A stretch of 64,000 nt of DNA, from the NCBI GenBank assembly GCA_947447825.1, contig CANFLL010000009.1:1-64000 (forward strand), in the 5' to 3' direction. The stretch is from Chitinophagaceae bacterium. GTDB taxonomy: Bacteria > Bacteroidota > Bacteroidia > Chitinophagales > Chitinophagaceae. The position numbers were made by a program, and so were the translations under genes. Of this stretch, positions 31,460 through 41,022 are shown piece after piece (within the stretch, counting starts at the first letter, position 1; the number at the start of each line of letters is the position of its first letter). The notes beneath the pieces are model-generated. The model saw only the letters and a list, made by a program, of their open reading frames with translations, was not told where the DNA came from and ran no database searches.

Positions 31460-33604
31460 ATGAAGAGAATTTGGGGGTTGTTACTAGTTTTTGTTTTGCC
31501 AATAATATCATGGGGGCAGTATATTGATTCTATTATTGGGAGATTGAATTATGTGAAAGTATTGGAGGATTCAGTAGCGAAAACTAAAAATTATACCCTT
31601 TCCGCAAGCAGGCTTCCCGATGTCACGGTTCATTCTTTTGCGTTCAATAAAATATGGACTAATGCTCCTTCCTCTGTTGCTGTTTTATCCGAGGAACAAC
31701 TACATCTCATAGGTACTAATTCTTTGTTGCCAGCACTCAACACTGTTCCTGGCGTGCGGATGGAGGAACGAAGTCCGAATAGTTTTCGGTTATCTGTTCG
31801 TGGAAGTCTTTTGCGATCGCCGTTTGGCGTTAGAGATGTGAAGGTGTATTGGAACAACCTGCCGCTAACCGATGGAAGTGGTAACACTTATTTAAACCTG
31901 ATAGACCTTACTCAAATAGGCTCGGCTGAAATAACAAAAGGGGCAACTGCTAGCATGTATGGTGCTGGAAAAGGCGGATTGCTGCTGTTGGAAAACAAGA
32001 ATGATTTCACTAAACAATCTATCAATCATTATTCCGCAAGCCTTAGTGGGGGCAGCTTTGGCACGCTACAAGAGTCTTTTTTATGGAAGCATCAAGCGCA
32101 GAATTTTAGTTATCAGTTAATGCAAAGTCATCAGCAGAGTGATGGTTACAGGCAACAATCAGCATCAAATAAAAACAACTTAACCTACACAGCGTCTTAT
32201 AAAATAAAAAAGAATCAATTTAATTTTAGTGGATTTTATACCCGTTTGCATTACCAAACGCCAGGTGGCATAACCTTAGCGCAGATGCAAAAGAATCCTA
32301 CATTGGCTAGGCAAGCTGTGGGAAATTTGCCTAGTGCGCTACAACAAAAGGCAGCTATTGATAACAACACCTTCTTTGCAGGATTAAATCATCTATTCAC
32401 AATCAATAAGTCATTTTCAACAGATGCTTCAATTGTTTTTCATCACACTGATTTTATCAATCCTTTCATCACGAACTACGAAATTAGAAATGAAACCAAT
32501 ACAGGGGTTAATGCTAAAATTGTTTATCAGCATCAGCTTAAAAAAGTAAGTGTGCAATGGATTACAGGCGGCGAATACTTGTACAATCATTCTGCTGTGG
32601 AAGATGATGGAAACAGAAATGGCAATAGAGATACTGTTCAGTTAAAAGACAACATTTTTGCAAGCCAGTGGTTTGGCTTTTCGCAGGTACAAATGTTTGT
32701 GGGGAAGTTTACGGTTCAAATGGGCATTAGTGCCAACAATCAGACATTTGCGTTTGAAAGATTATCAGACAAGATTCATTCATTAACAAATAAACACACC
32801 GATATTGTGGTCATGCCTAGGTTGTCCATTGGATATACATTAATGAACGGAATAACCATTTATGGAGAAGTAGCCAAAGGATTCAGTCCGCCAACGCTAG
32901 CTGAGATTCGACCATCAAACAGGGCTTTTAACACCACATTGCAAGCGGAATATGGCTTGAATGAATCATTGGGAATTAAAGGAAATGCGTTTGATGGTCG
33001 ATTAATGTTTGATGTGAATGCTTATCGGTTTCATTTACAGAATGCAATCGTGCTTCAAAATAATACTGACGGAACACAATATTTTTCAAATGCAGGTAGC
33101 ACCAAGCAAGATGGGATGGAAATGTGGCTTCAATTTCAACTTTTACAACAAAAAAACAGTTCCGTAAAACAAGTTACCCTTTCAGAAAGTTATAGCTATC
33201 AGCCGTACAGGTTTACTTCCTATGAGCAGGGTAGTAGTAACTATTCTGGCAAAAAACTTACAGGTGTTCCTGAAAATGGTAGTGTAAGCACTGTATCAAT
33301 TAAGTTAAATGGTGGTTATTTCATGAATATCTCTTATAACTACTCATCAGCAATTCCGCTCACGGATGCAAACGATGTTTACGCCAAAGCCTATCATTTA
33401 TTGCAAAGCAAGATAGGGTGGGAGGGGGCAATTAAAAAGCTGCATGTTCAGTTGTTTGTGGGTGGAGATAATCTATTGAATGAGCAATATAGTTTAGGTA
33501 ATGATATCAATGCAGCAGGAAAAGATATTAATGCAGCAGGAAAAAGGTTTTATAATCCTGCCCCCAAAATTAATTTTTATGGAGGATGCAAGTTGGGATG
33601 GTAG
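31460..33604 (+). CDS. TonB-dependent outer membrane receptor
   Basis: Plug domain (SVAVLSEEQLHLIG...PGVRMEERSPNSFRLSVRG), beta-barrel C-terminus. Confidence 0.88.
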   Translation: MKRIWGLLLVFVLPIISWGQYIDSIIGRLNYVKVLEDSVAKTKNYTLSASRLPDVTVHSFAFNKIWTNAPSSVAVLSEEQLHLIGTNSLLPALNTVPGVRMEERSPNSFRLSVRGSLLRSPFGVRDVKVYWNNLPLTDGSGNTYLNLIDLTQIGSAEITKGATASMYGAGKGGLLLLENKNDFTKQSINHYSASLSGGSFGTLQESFLWKHQAQNFSYQLMQSHQQSDGYRQQSASNKNNLTYTASYKIKKNQFNFSGFYTRLHYQTPGGITLAQMQKNPTLARQAVGNLPSALQQKAAIDNNTFFAGLNHLFTINKSFSTDASIVFHHTDFINPFITNYEIRNETNTGVNAKIVYQHQLKKVSVQWITGGEYLYNHSAVEDDGNRNGNRDTVQLKDNIFASQWFGFSQVQMFVGKFTVQMGISANNQTFAFERLSDKIHSLTNKHTDIVVMPRLSIGYTLMNGITIYGEVAKGFSPPTLAEIRPSNRAFNTTLQAEYGLNESLGIKGNAFDGRLMFDVNAYRFHLQNAIVLQNNTDGTQYFSNAGSTKQDGMEMWLQFQLLQQKNSSVKQVTLSESYSYQPYRFTSYEQGSSNYSGKKLTGVPENGSVSTVSIKLNGGYFMNISYNYSSAIPLTDANDVYAKAYHLLQSKIGWEGAIKKLHVQLFVGGDNLLNEQYSLGNDINAAGKDINAAGKRFYNPAPKINFYGGCKLGW

Positions 33605-33663
33605 GCTAAGTAAATAACTTGATAAAGAAAATTTAAACTGATGTATAGCGTAATTAATAAATA

Positions 33664-33720
33664 GCTCACATTTCATACTTCATATCTCATATCTCATATT
33701 TCACATTTCATATTTCATAA
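33664..33720. repeat. 7-nt tandem repeat (TCATATT-type)
   Basis: TCA every 7 nt (C at 33667, 33674, 33681, 33688, 33695, 33702, 33709, 33716). Confidence 0.9.
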
Positions 33721-33724
33721 CAAG

Positions 33725-34561
33725 ATGGTATACGTTAATCAGAATGGTAAAATAATAAAGGAAACCACTGCTTCTATTTCAGTGAACAATCGATCGTTTA
33801 GATATGGTGATGGTTGCTTCGAAACAATGAAAGTGATAGATAATAAACTACTATTTGCTAATTATCATTTTGAAAGGTTATTTGCTTCTTTAGCATTGCT
33901 TCAGTTCGAATTGCCCAATTATTTTACACCAGACTATTTGCATCAGCAAGTGTTAGCCATTACCCAGAAAAATTATCATCAGAAGCTGGCAAGAATAAGG
34001 CTAATGATTTATAGAGGTGATGGTGGCTTATATGATCCTCAGAATCATTTCCCTAATTTTTTAATTCAGACATGGGATCTTAATCCAGCCAATAATAAAC
34101 TTAATGAGAATGGACTAATTGTAGATGTTTTTAGTGATGCAGTAAAACATGCGGATACTTATTCAGCCATAAAAAGTAATAATTATTTGGGTTATGCAAT
34201 GGCTGCCTTATGGGCTAAAAAGCAACATATAAATGATGCAATTTTGTTGAATCCATTTAATAGGGTTGCAGACGCTACCATTGCCAATGTGTTTATCATT
34301 AAAGATGGTATTGTTAAAACCCCATTCCTTTCAGAAGGTGGCATCAATGGCGTTATGAGAAGGAATTTATTAGAAAAACTTCCTTTAATAGCAATTCAAA
34401 TACAAGAGACCACTTTAACAGTTGAGGATTTGTTGGAGGCTGATGAATTATTTTTAACTAATAGTATCTACGGCATCCGTTGGGTGAAAAGGTTAAAAGA
34501 GAAAGAATATGGTAATAATATGACTGCTCTAATTTTTAATAAAATAATTGAAATATTATAG
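33725..34561 (+). CDS. Aminotransferase class IV (branched-chain / aminodeoxychorismate lyase type)
   Basis: NNRSFRYGDGCFETMKV, KSNNYLGYAMAALWAK, GINGVMRRNLLE. Confidence 0.9.
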   Translation: MVYVNQNGKIIKETTASISVNNRSFRYGDGCFETMKVIDNKLLFANYHFERLFASLALLQFELPNYFTPDYLHQQVLAITQKNYHQKLARIRLMIYRGDGGLYDPQNHFPNFLIQTWDLNPANNKLNENGLIVDVFSDAVKHADTYSAIKSNNYLGYAMAALWAKKQHINDAILLNPFNRVADATIANVFIIKDGIVKTPFLSEGGINGVMRRNLLEKLPLIAIQIQETTLTVEDLLEADELFLTNSIYGIRWVKRLKEKEYGNNMTALIFNKIIEIL

Positions 34562-34633
34562 TTTAGAGTCAAGTGCAAAAAGTTTTGATAAGGTCAAAAG
34601 AAAATACTTTAGGAACAATTTGTGCCAATATTC

Positions 34634-34664
34634 ATTCTGTGAAATATCAATTATTTCACAGAAT
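34634..34664 (+). terminator. Hairpin between aminotransferase and giant surface protein
   Basis: attctgtgaaat-atcaatt-atttcacagaat perfect 12-bp stem; terminator or operator. Confidence 0.5.
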
Positions 34665-34747
34665 AAATACTACGTAATGGTTTGATGTTTATTTTTACAT
34701 TGATTTACACTACAATTGGAGTGTCCCTGTTTAGTAAACATCTATTA

Positions 34748-37700
34748 ATGGAGTATAAGTTTAGCCCTAGTTTTTCATTTTTAAAATATTTATATTTAGT
34801 TATAATATTCATCTTAGCAAGTAATTTTTTGCAAGCTCAGAACTATGCCGATGGTTCAGGAAGGGGTTCGTTGCAACGCTCTGTTTTTTGGTTAACTTGG
34901 ACAAATGGACTTTACAGCCGCCCCACAGGATCTGATAGCTCACTAGTTACGGCAGGAGTTTATGTGTGGCAGTTTACGCCTGGTGTTAAAGTTATTGCAA
35001 CAGTTAGCAACATAAATGCCATTACAAAAAATGGAGCTCTCAGACCTACCACTAGCGGAAGTAGTGCTTATAATCCAGATGGATTAGGGGTGTTATATCC
35101 AGGTATTTCAGGGGCAGGATTAAGAGATTCTCTTTTTGCAGCTAACATAAAATTTGATATTACGGTCGATTTGCAGATGCTAGTAAATGGTACATGGAAA
35201 AGCATTTCTTATCCTGGATTAGTTGTAGGAGATGCGGAAACATTGGCTAATGACAATAACACTGCTGGGTTAAATGAGTATATAAAAGCAAGTGCAGCAG
35301 ATGCCAATACTAGTTGGCAACTGTTGGATTTTAGAAAAGAACAAAGCAGCAAGTTTCCTGAAGATTATAAAATAAAGGTTAGTAATAGTGGAAAGGATGT
35401 TAAGCTTTATATTGATAATTCAGTTAATACAGCCGATTTGGGAGATGGTTATCTTCAAGCAGTATTATTTGCAAAGAACGCTCATAGCCTTTCAAACATT
35501 CAAACACAAGGAAGAGGCTATACTGCCGTTGCATTAGGATTGGTTGCTCCATTCGATTTTGGTGATGCGCCATCTACATTTGGAAATGCTGGTAACTACA
35601 TCGGTAATGTTACTTATAACACCCTTCCTAGTTTGGTTGATAGCGTTTACACGGCAGTTAAGATGTCCCAAATCACTGTAGGTTCATATTCTAATTTATA
35701 CTTGGGTAGTTATGGAACTGATGCCGACGGTAACCCTCCCCATAGTAGTGGTGCTACTACAGATAACAACACCGAAAATAATGATGAGGATGGTTTTGAT
35801 TTGTCAACACAACCTGGTATCTATGTCAACAATGCAAACAATTTATTCATAACTGTTAAAGCTAGTAACAAACAATCTACAAGTGCAACAGTGTATGGCT
35901 GGATAGATTTTGATGGCGATGGGCAATTCTCCTCTAGCGAAGTGGCAACTGCAACAGTTCCTTCTGGTGCATCTTCATTGCCTGTTAAACTAACTTTTGA
36001 TTATGGCAAGTTTGGGAAAACCATAAAACAAGGTGCTACTTATGCAAGGTTTAGAATTACTACTACTAAACTATTAGATAACCCAAACACGTCAGTAATT
36101 GATGAAAGAAGTACGAGTATTGCATTAGATGGAGAAACGGAAGATTATCAGTTAAATGATATTAATTATGGAAACATTTCTAAGCCAGAAGGGGTCAATG
36201 ATGTAGACAGTACGCCCGTGAATACTCCAGTAACAACTACGGTAAAAGTGAATGACATCGTTAACTCCTATTATGCAACTGTTGACATTGCTAATCCTCC
36301 AAGTTCAGGAAAAGTAGTAGTAAATGCTGATGGAACTGTTACTTATACCCCCGATAGCACTTTTACAGGAACAGATACTTATACCTACACACTTACCACA
36401 CCAGCAGGTTTAGTTTCAGACCCCATTAATGTGGTAGTTTATGTAAAACCAAAAGGTGTAAACGATTCTGTGATTACGCCTATTAATACCCCTATTATTA
36501 TAAATGTTAGGGCAAATGATGGTATTGCTGAGGTCAAAAATGCAGTATCGATTGTTACGAGTCCTTCCAATGGAACGGCTACGGCTACTAGCGATAGTAC
36601 GTTTAACTATATTCCTTCTAAAGACTTTGTAGGCTTAGATACTTTTACTTACATTCTAACAACACCTGATGGCATTTCATCTGATCCCATTCGAGTAATT
36701 ATAAAAGTAGTTCCATTGGGTGTGGACGATTTGGATAGTACTTTCATTAATAAACCAGTAACAACTAAAGTGTTGGCAAATGATGGTATCGGCGCACTAA
36801 CTGATACACTAAAGCTTGCTACAGACCCTGCCAATGGAACAATAAAACTTAATAAAGATGGTACGGTTACATATACGCCAGCAAATGGATTTACGGGAAA
36901 AGACACTTACACCTACACGCTGACAGATTCTGTAGGTGCAATAACACACCCAATTACCGTAACAATTTTGGTGAAGCCTATTGGCGTATTAGACAGAGAT
37001 ACCACCGCATTTAATAGTCCATTGACAATTGATGTTAAGGCAAACGATAGTGCAAAAGGGTTAAATGACGCTGTAGTAATTACTTCGAATCCTCGAAATG
37101 GTACAATAGTAGTTAATGCAGACAGCACGGTTACCTATACCCCAAACACTGATTTTGTGGGAAAAGATACCTGCTATTACACATTAATAACTGCAGATAG
37201 TGTTCAATCTAAACTTATTCCTATATACATAACGGTACTTCCACGAGTAAAGAAAACGGATGTATTGATTGTAAAAACATTGAACACACCTGGCAAATTG
37301 ATTGCAGGGGAAACAATTAGCTTCACTATCACCGCAACGAACAATGGAGCCGACACGGCTACCAATGTGATTGTGAAAGATACTTTAGCAGCTAATATTG
37401 GCACTGCCACAATTGTTACTACTCAGAATGGCACTGCTTCTTACAATTCTACAAAAAAGATACTGACTTGGAATATTGGTACGCTAATTAATGGTCAATC
37501 GACATCATTAACTTTTAAAACTATCATAGATAGTGGTAATAAAGTAATTAATACAGCTTATGTTTCTGCAAAAGAAATCGATCCAGATACTACCAACAAT
37601 CACTCTACTGTTGGGCCGATTACCATTCAGCGAGTGCCACAAGGAGTAGCTGATTTGGATAGCACGTTTATTAATAATCCTGTAACTACAACTGTTAAAA

Positions 37701-39754
37701 CAAATGATGGTAGTATCAATATGAAAGATACCGTTAAGGTTTCCTCCACCCCAGTTTATGGTACTGTTGTAATCAATAAAGATGGAACGGCAACTTATAC
37801 CCCAAATAGCGGATATACAGGTAAAGACACTTACACTTACACCTTAACAAGTGATAGCGGTATTGTGTCGCAACCTATCACTGTGACCATTAAGGTTAAA
37901 CCAATAGGTGTGTTAGATAGAGAGACGACTAATGAAAATTCAGCCATCACTATTGCCGTAAAAAATAATGATAGTGCTAAAGGGGGTAACAATACGGTAA
38001 ACATTATCACTAACACTAATAATGGTAGTGTAGTTGTAAATACTGATGGTACAATTACTTATACCCCCAACAAGAATTTTGTGGGCAATGACACTTGCTA
38101 CTACACACTAATAACAGCAGATAGTTTATCTTCATCTCCAATTGCTGTTTTCATTACAGTGGTTCCTCCAATTAAGAAAGCGGACATATCCATAAAGAAA
38201 ACCTTACTTACCAAAGGAAGCTTAACAGTTGGGCAAGGCATCAATTTCAGTTTAAATGTTACCAATAACGGTCCAGATGATGCTACTGGTATTATTGTGA
38301 CGGACACACTGGACTCGAATATTAGTAATGTTTCTATAACTCAACCACAAAATGGAGTGGCTAGCTACGATAAATTAGCGAGGGTTTTAGTTTGGAAAAT
38401 GGGGAACTTATCGGTTAACCAGACTTCGTCAATTACTTTCACAACCATCATTGATAGTGGTAAATCAATTGAGAACAATGCTTTTGTTATTGCTAATGAA
38501 ATTGATCCAGACACCACAAATAACCATTCTTCAATAGGGAAAATATCTGTTTTGCCAATGCCTGTAAATGGTGTGGCAGATTTAGATAGTACTCTTATTA
38601 ATCTACCAGTTATCACTAATGTTAAAGCAAATGATAGTGCAAAGAATGCGTTAGATACCGTTAAAATTGCTACCAATCCCACTTCTGGTGTTGTTACAGT
38701 AAATACTGATGGAACAGTTATCTACACACCCAACAACGGATATGTTGGTAAAGATGTGTACACATACACCCTCACCAATACGGACGGCACAGTTTCGTTG
38801 CCCATTAAGGTTACGGTATTAGTGAAACCAGTTGGCGTAAATGATGCTGATACAACTGAAGAAAATAAATCTATAACTATGGGGATAAAAGCTAATGATG
38901 GAGCTAGTGGCAAAAGTTGCTCAGTGCAAATTATAGCCCAACCTGTTCATGGCAAATTGGTTGTAAATTCTAACAATACCGTTACCTACACACCCGATTC
39001 TGGCTATGTAGGTAAGGATTCGTATAAGTATATTTTAATAACTACTGACAGTGTGACTTCTGCGCCAATTACTGCCACCATTCTAGTAACGCCTCCAGTG
39101 ACTAGATCAGTCGATTTATCTGTTGTAAAACAATTAATAACAACAGGAAGCATCACTATTGGAGAAAGTGTTGAATTCTCCATTACTGTCACTAATAACG
39201 GGCCTGATGATGCTACCAATGTTGTGGTAACAGATGTTTTAGCCAATAATTTGGAAAGCCCAACTGCACTAACGTCTGGCGGACTAGGAACAATAATTTA
39301 TAACAGTACCACTAAAAAAATTACTTGGAATGTTGGTGGTTTAGCGGCTAGTCAGGTGGCTACGCTAACTTTTAATGCGGTTATCGACAGTGGATCATAC
39401 CTAAACAATACTGCTATTGTGAAAGGTGCTGAACCAGATCCTGACACTACCAACAATAAATCGTACATTACCTCTACACCAATTTATCCGGCTGAATTGT
39501 TTATTCCAAACGTTATTACACCAAATGGCGATGGCAAGAATGACAACTTTGTTATTCAAGGATTACAGCGTTTCCCTAACAGTGGCTTATCAATTTTTAA
39601 TAGATGGGATAATATGGTGTACACTACTCCCGACTATCAAAATGATTGGAATGGCAAAGGGCTAAGTTCTGGCACGTATTATTATGTGCTGAAATTGAGG
39701 TTACTTAATGGAAACATTGAAGTGAAAAAAGGTTGGGTGATGGTAATTAAATAA
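34748..39754 (+). CDS. Giant modular surface protein with Ig-like/cadherin-like repeats, DUF11 repeats and C-terminal T9SS type B (CHU_C) sorting domain
   Basis: Signal peptide from MEYKFSPSFSF; repeated GVxDxDST...VTYTP..G..GKDTYTYTL modules; DLSVVKQLITTGSITIGESVEFSITVTNNGPDDATNVVVTD (DUF11); LFIPNVITPNGDGKNDNFVI...GWVMVIK. Confidence 0.92.
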   Translation: MEYKFSPSFSFLKYLYLVIIFILASNFLQAQNYADGSGRGSLQRSVFWLTWTNGLYSRPTGSDSSLVTAGVYVWQFTPGVKVIATVSNINAITKNGALRPTTSGSSAYNPDGLGVLYPGISGAGLRDSLFAANIKFDITVDLQMLVNGTWKSISYPGLVVGDAETLANDNNTAGLNEYIKASAADANTSWQLLDFRKEQSSKFPEDYKIKVSNSGKDVKLYIDNSVNTADLGDGYLQAVLFAKNAHSLSNIQTQGRGYTAVALGLVAPFDFGDAPSTFGNAGNYIGNVTYNTLPSLVDSVYTAVKMSQITVGSYSNLYLGSYGTDADGNPPHSSGATTDNNTENNDEDGFDLSTQPGIYVNNANNLFITVKASNKQSTSATVYGWIDFDGDGQFSSSEVATATVPSGASSLPVKLTFDYGKFGKTIKQGATYARFRITTTKLLDNPNTSVIDERSTSIALDGETEDYQLNDINYGNISKPEGVNDVDSTPVNTPVTTTVKVNDIVNSYYATVDIANPPSSGKVVVNADGTVTYTPDSTFTGTDTYTYTLTTPAGLVSDPINVVVYVKPKGVNDSVITPINTPIIINVRANDGIAEVKNAVSIVTSPSNGTATATSDSTFNYIPSKDFVGLDTFTYILTTPDGISSDPIRVIIKVVPLGVDDLDSTFINKPVTTKVLANDGIGALTDTLKLATDPANGTIKLNKDGTVTYTPANGFTGKDTYTYTLTDSVGAITHPITVTILVKPIGVLDRDTTAFNSPLTIDVKANDSAKGLNDAVVITSNPRNGTIVVNADSTVTYTPNTDFVGKDTCYYTLITADSVQSKLIPIYITVLPRVKKTDVLIVKTLNTPGKLIAGETISFTITATNNGADTATNVIVKDTLAANIGTATIVTTQNGTASYNSTKKILTWNIGTLINGQSTSLTFKTIIDSGNKVINTAYVSAKEIDPDTTNNHSTVGPITIQRVPQGVADLDSTFINNPVTTTVKTNDGSINMKDTVKVSSTPVYGTVVINKDGTATYTPNSGYTGKDTYTYTLTSDSGIVSQPITVTIKVKPIGVLDRETTNENSAITIAVKNNDSAKGGNNTVNIITNTNNGSVVVNTDGTITYTPNKNFVGNDTCYYTLITADSLSSSPIAVFITVVPPIKKADISIKKTLLTKGSLTVGQGINFSLNVTNNGPDDATGIIVTDTLDSNISNVSITQPQNGVASYDKLARVLVWKMGNLSVNQTSSITFTTIIDSGKSIENNAFVIANEIDPDTTNNHSSIGKISVLPMPVNGVADLDSTLINLPVITNVKANDSAKNALDTVKIATNPTSGVVTVNTDGTVIYTPNNGYVGKDVYTYTLTNTDGTVSLPIKVTVLVKPVGVNDADTTEENKSITMGIKANDGASGKSCSVQIIAQPVHGKLVVNSNNTVTYTPDSGYVGKDSYKYILITTDSVTSAPITATILVTPPVTRSVDLSVVKQLITTGSITIGESVEFSITVTNNGPDDATNVVVTDVLANNLESPTALTSGGLGTIIYNSTTKKITWNVGGLAASQVATLTFNAVIDSGSYLNNTAIVKGAEPDPDTTNNKSYITSTPIYPAELFIPNVITPNGDGKNDNFVIQGLQRFPNSGLSIFNRWDNMVYTTPDYQNDWNGKGLSSGTYYYVLKLRLLNGNIEVKKGWVMVIK

Positions 39755-39775
39755 ATGAACAGGAAATAACACTAA

Positions 39776-40789
39776 ATGAAATTAAAGATATTTATATCAA
39801 ATGTATTTATTGGCTTCATGCTTATCATTGCTTCAGTTGTTCATGCGCAACAGAATGTTCAGTTTAGTCAGTATGTGTTTAATAGCCTATCATTAAATCC
39901 CGCATATACTGGCTATAAAGAAGATTTGTATTTGAATGCTGTTTATCGAAAACAATATGTAAGCTTTCCTGGGTCGCCTTCCACTGCGGCAGTTTCTCTG
40001 GATGGTTTATTGAGTAAAGATAAAAAGTCGGTAGGTATTGGCGGACATCTCACAGTAGATAACCTTGGGCCGCAACAAACTGTTTCTCTTTTTGGTACTT
40101 ATTCGTACAGAATTAGATTAAACGAGGATGATACCAAACGATTATGCTTTGGTATTGCTGGTGGCATTAACCAATATTCCCTTGATGGTTCGGTTCTTCA
40201 ATATGTAGATGCCAATGATCCTTCCATCAATTCTGCCCAACAAAGTGTAATCAAACCAGATGCGCAGCTTGGGGCTTTTTATTATGGCTCCAATTTCTAT
40301 GCTGGCTTATCAGTACTTAATTTGTTTTCATTATACAATAACGGCTCTATCTATTTGAATAATACGAATGTTTCTTCTTCCGAAGACATCACCTCACATT
40401 TGTACCTGACAGTAGGAGGATTGGTAAATATGTCGGAAAATGTGAAGCTGAAACCTTCTATTATGCTTAAAGAAGATTTTCATGGGCCATCAAGTCTCGA
40501 CTTAAATCTTTTAGCCTTGCTTTCCGAAAAACTTTGGGTGGGTGCTTCTTATCGTTCTGCTGTTACTTTATGGAATAAGAAAGCGGTTTCCTCTAGTTTA
40601 AGCAAGAGCGGTGCAGCAGCTATTATGGCTGAAATATTTGCAACAGAAAGATTACGAATTGGCTATTCATACGATTTTATTACTAGTGGATTATCCAACT
40701 ATCAGGCTGGGTCGCATGAGATTTCTGTTGGACTTTTATTCAATAGAAACTTAGATGCAGAACGCATTAAGAGTCCACGATATTTTTAA
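39776..40789 (+). CDS. PorP/SprF family type IX secretion membrane protein
   Basis: AQQNVQFSQYVFNSLSLNPAYTGYKEDLYLNAVYRKQYVSFPGSP. Confidence 0.93.
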   Translation: MKLKIFISNVFIGFMLIIASVVHAQQNVQFSQYVFNSLSLNPAYTGYKEDLYLNAVYRKQYVSFPGSPSTAAVSLDGLLSKDKKSVGIGGHLTVDNLGPQQTVSLFGTYSYRIRLNEDDTKRLCFGIAGGINQYSLDGSVLQYVDANDPSINSAQQSVIKPDAQLGAFYYGSNFYAGLSVLNLFSLYNNGSIYLNNTNVSSSEDITSHLYLTVGGLVNMSENVKLKPSIMLKEDFHGPSSLDLNLLALLSEKLWVGASYRSAVTLWNKKAVSSSLSKSGAAAIMAEIFATERLRIGYSYDFITSGLSNYQAGSHEISVGLLFNRNLDAERIKSPRYF

Positions 40790-40838
40790 GGGATGTTGTA
40801 AAAGTAAATTGAACAACTTTCACTACGATGCAGTGTCT

Positions 40839-40880
40839 TTTTGACTTTTTATTTTCAACTTACTACTTTTAACTTTCTAA
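40839..40880. repeat. Degenerate 7-nt repeat
   Basis: ttttgac tttttat tttcaac ttactac ttttaac tttctaa. Confidence 0.55.
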
Positions 40881-41022
40881 GTTATCTCTGATAACTTCCT
40901 AAAAGTAGCAGAATATTATTTGAAACGTAAAATATTTCAAATTCAGCCTTTACTTTGTGCAGTTGCATAGTTAAATATTTAACTAATTAACAGGTCATTT
41001 AATAACTAGTATAAATAAACAA

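Noticed and set aside
36649-39246. Several minus-strand ORFs opposite the giant surface protein
   Set aside because: Periodic shadow ORFs produced by repeated Thr/Val/Asn-rich modules.
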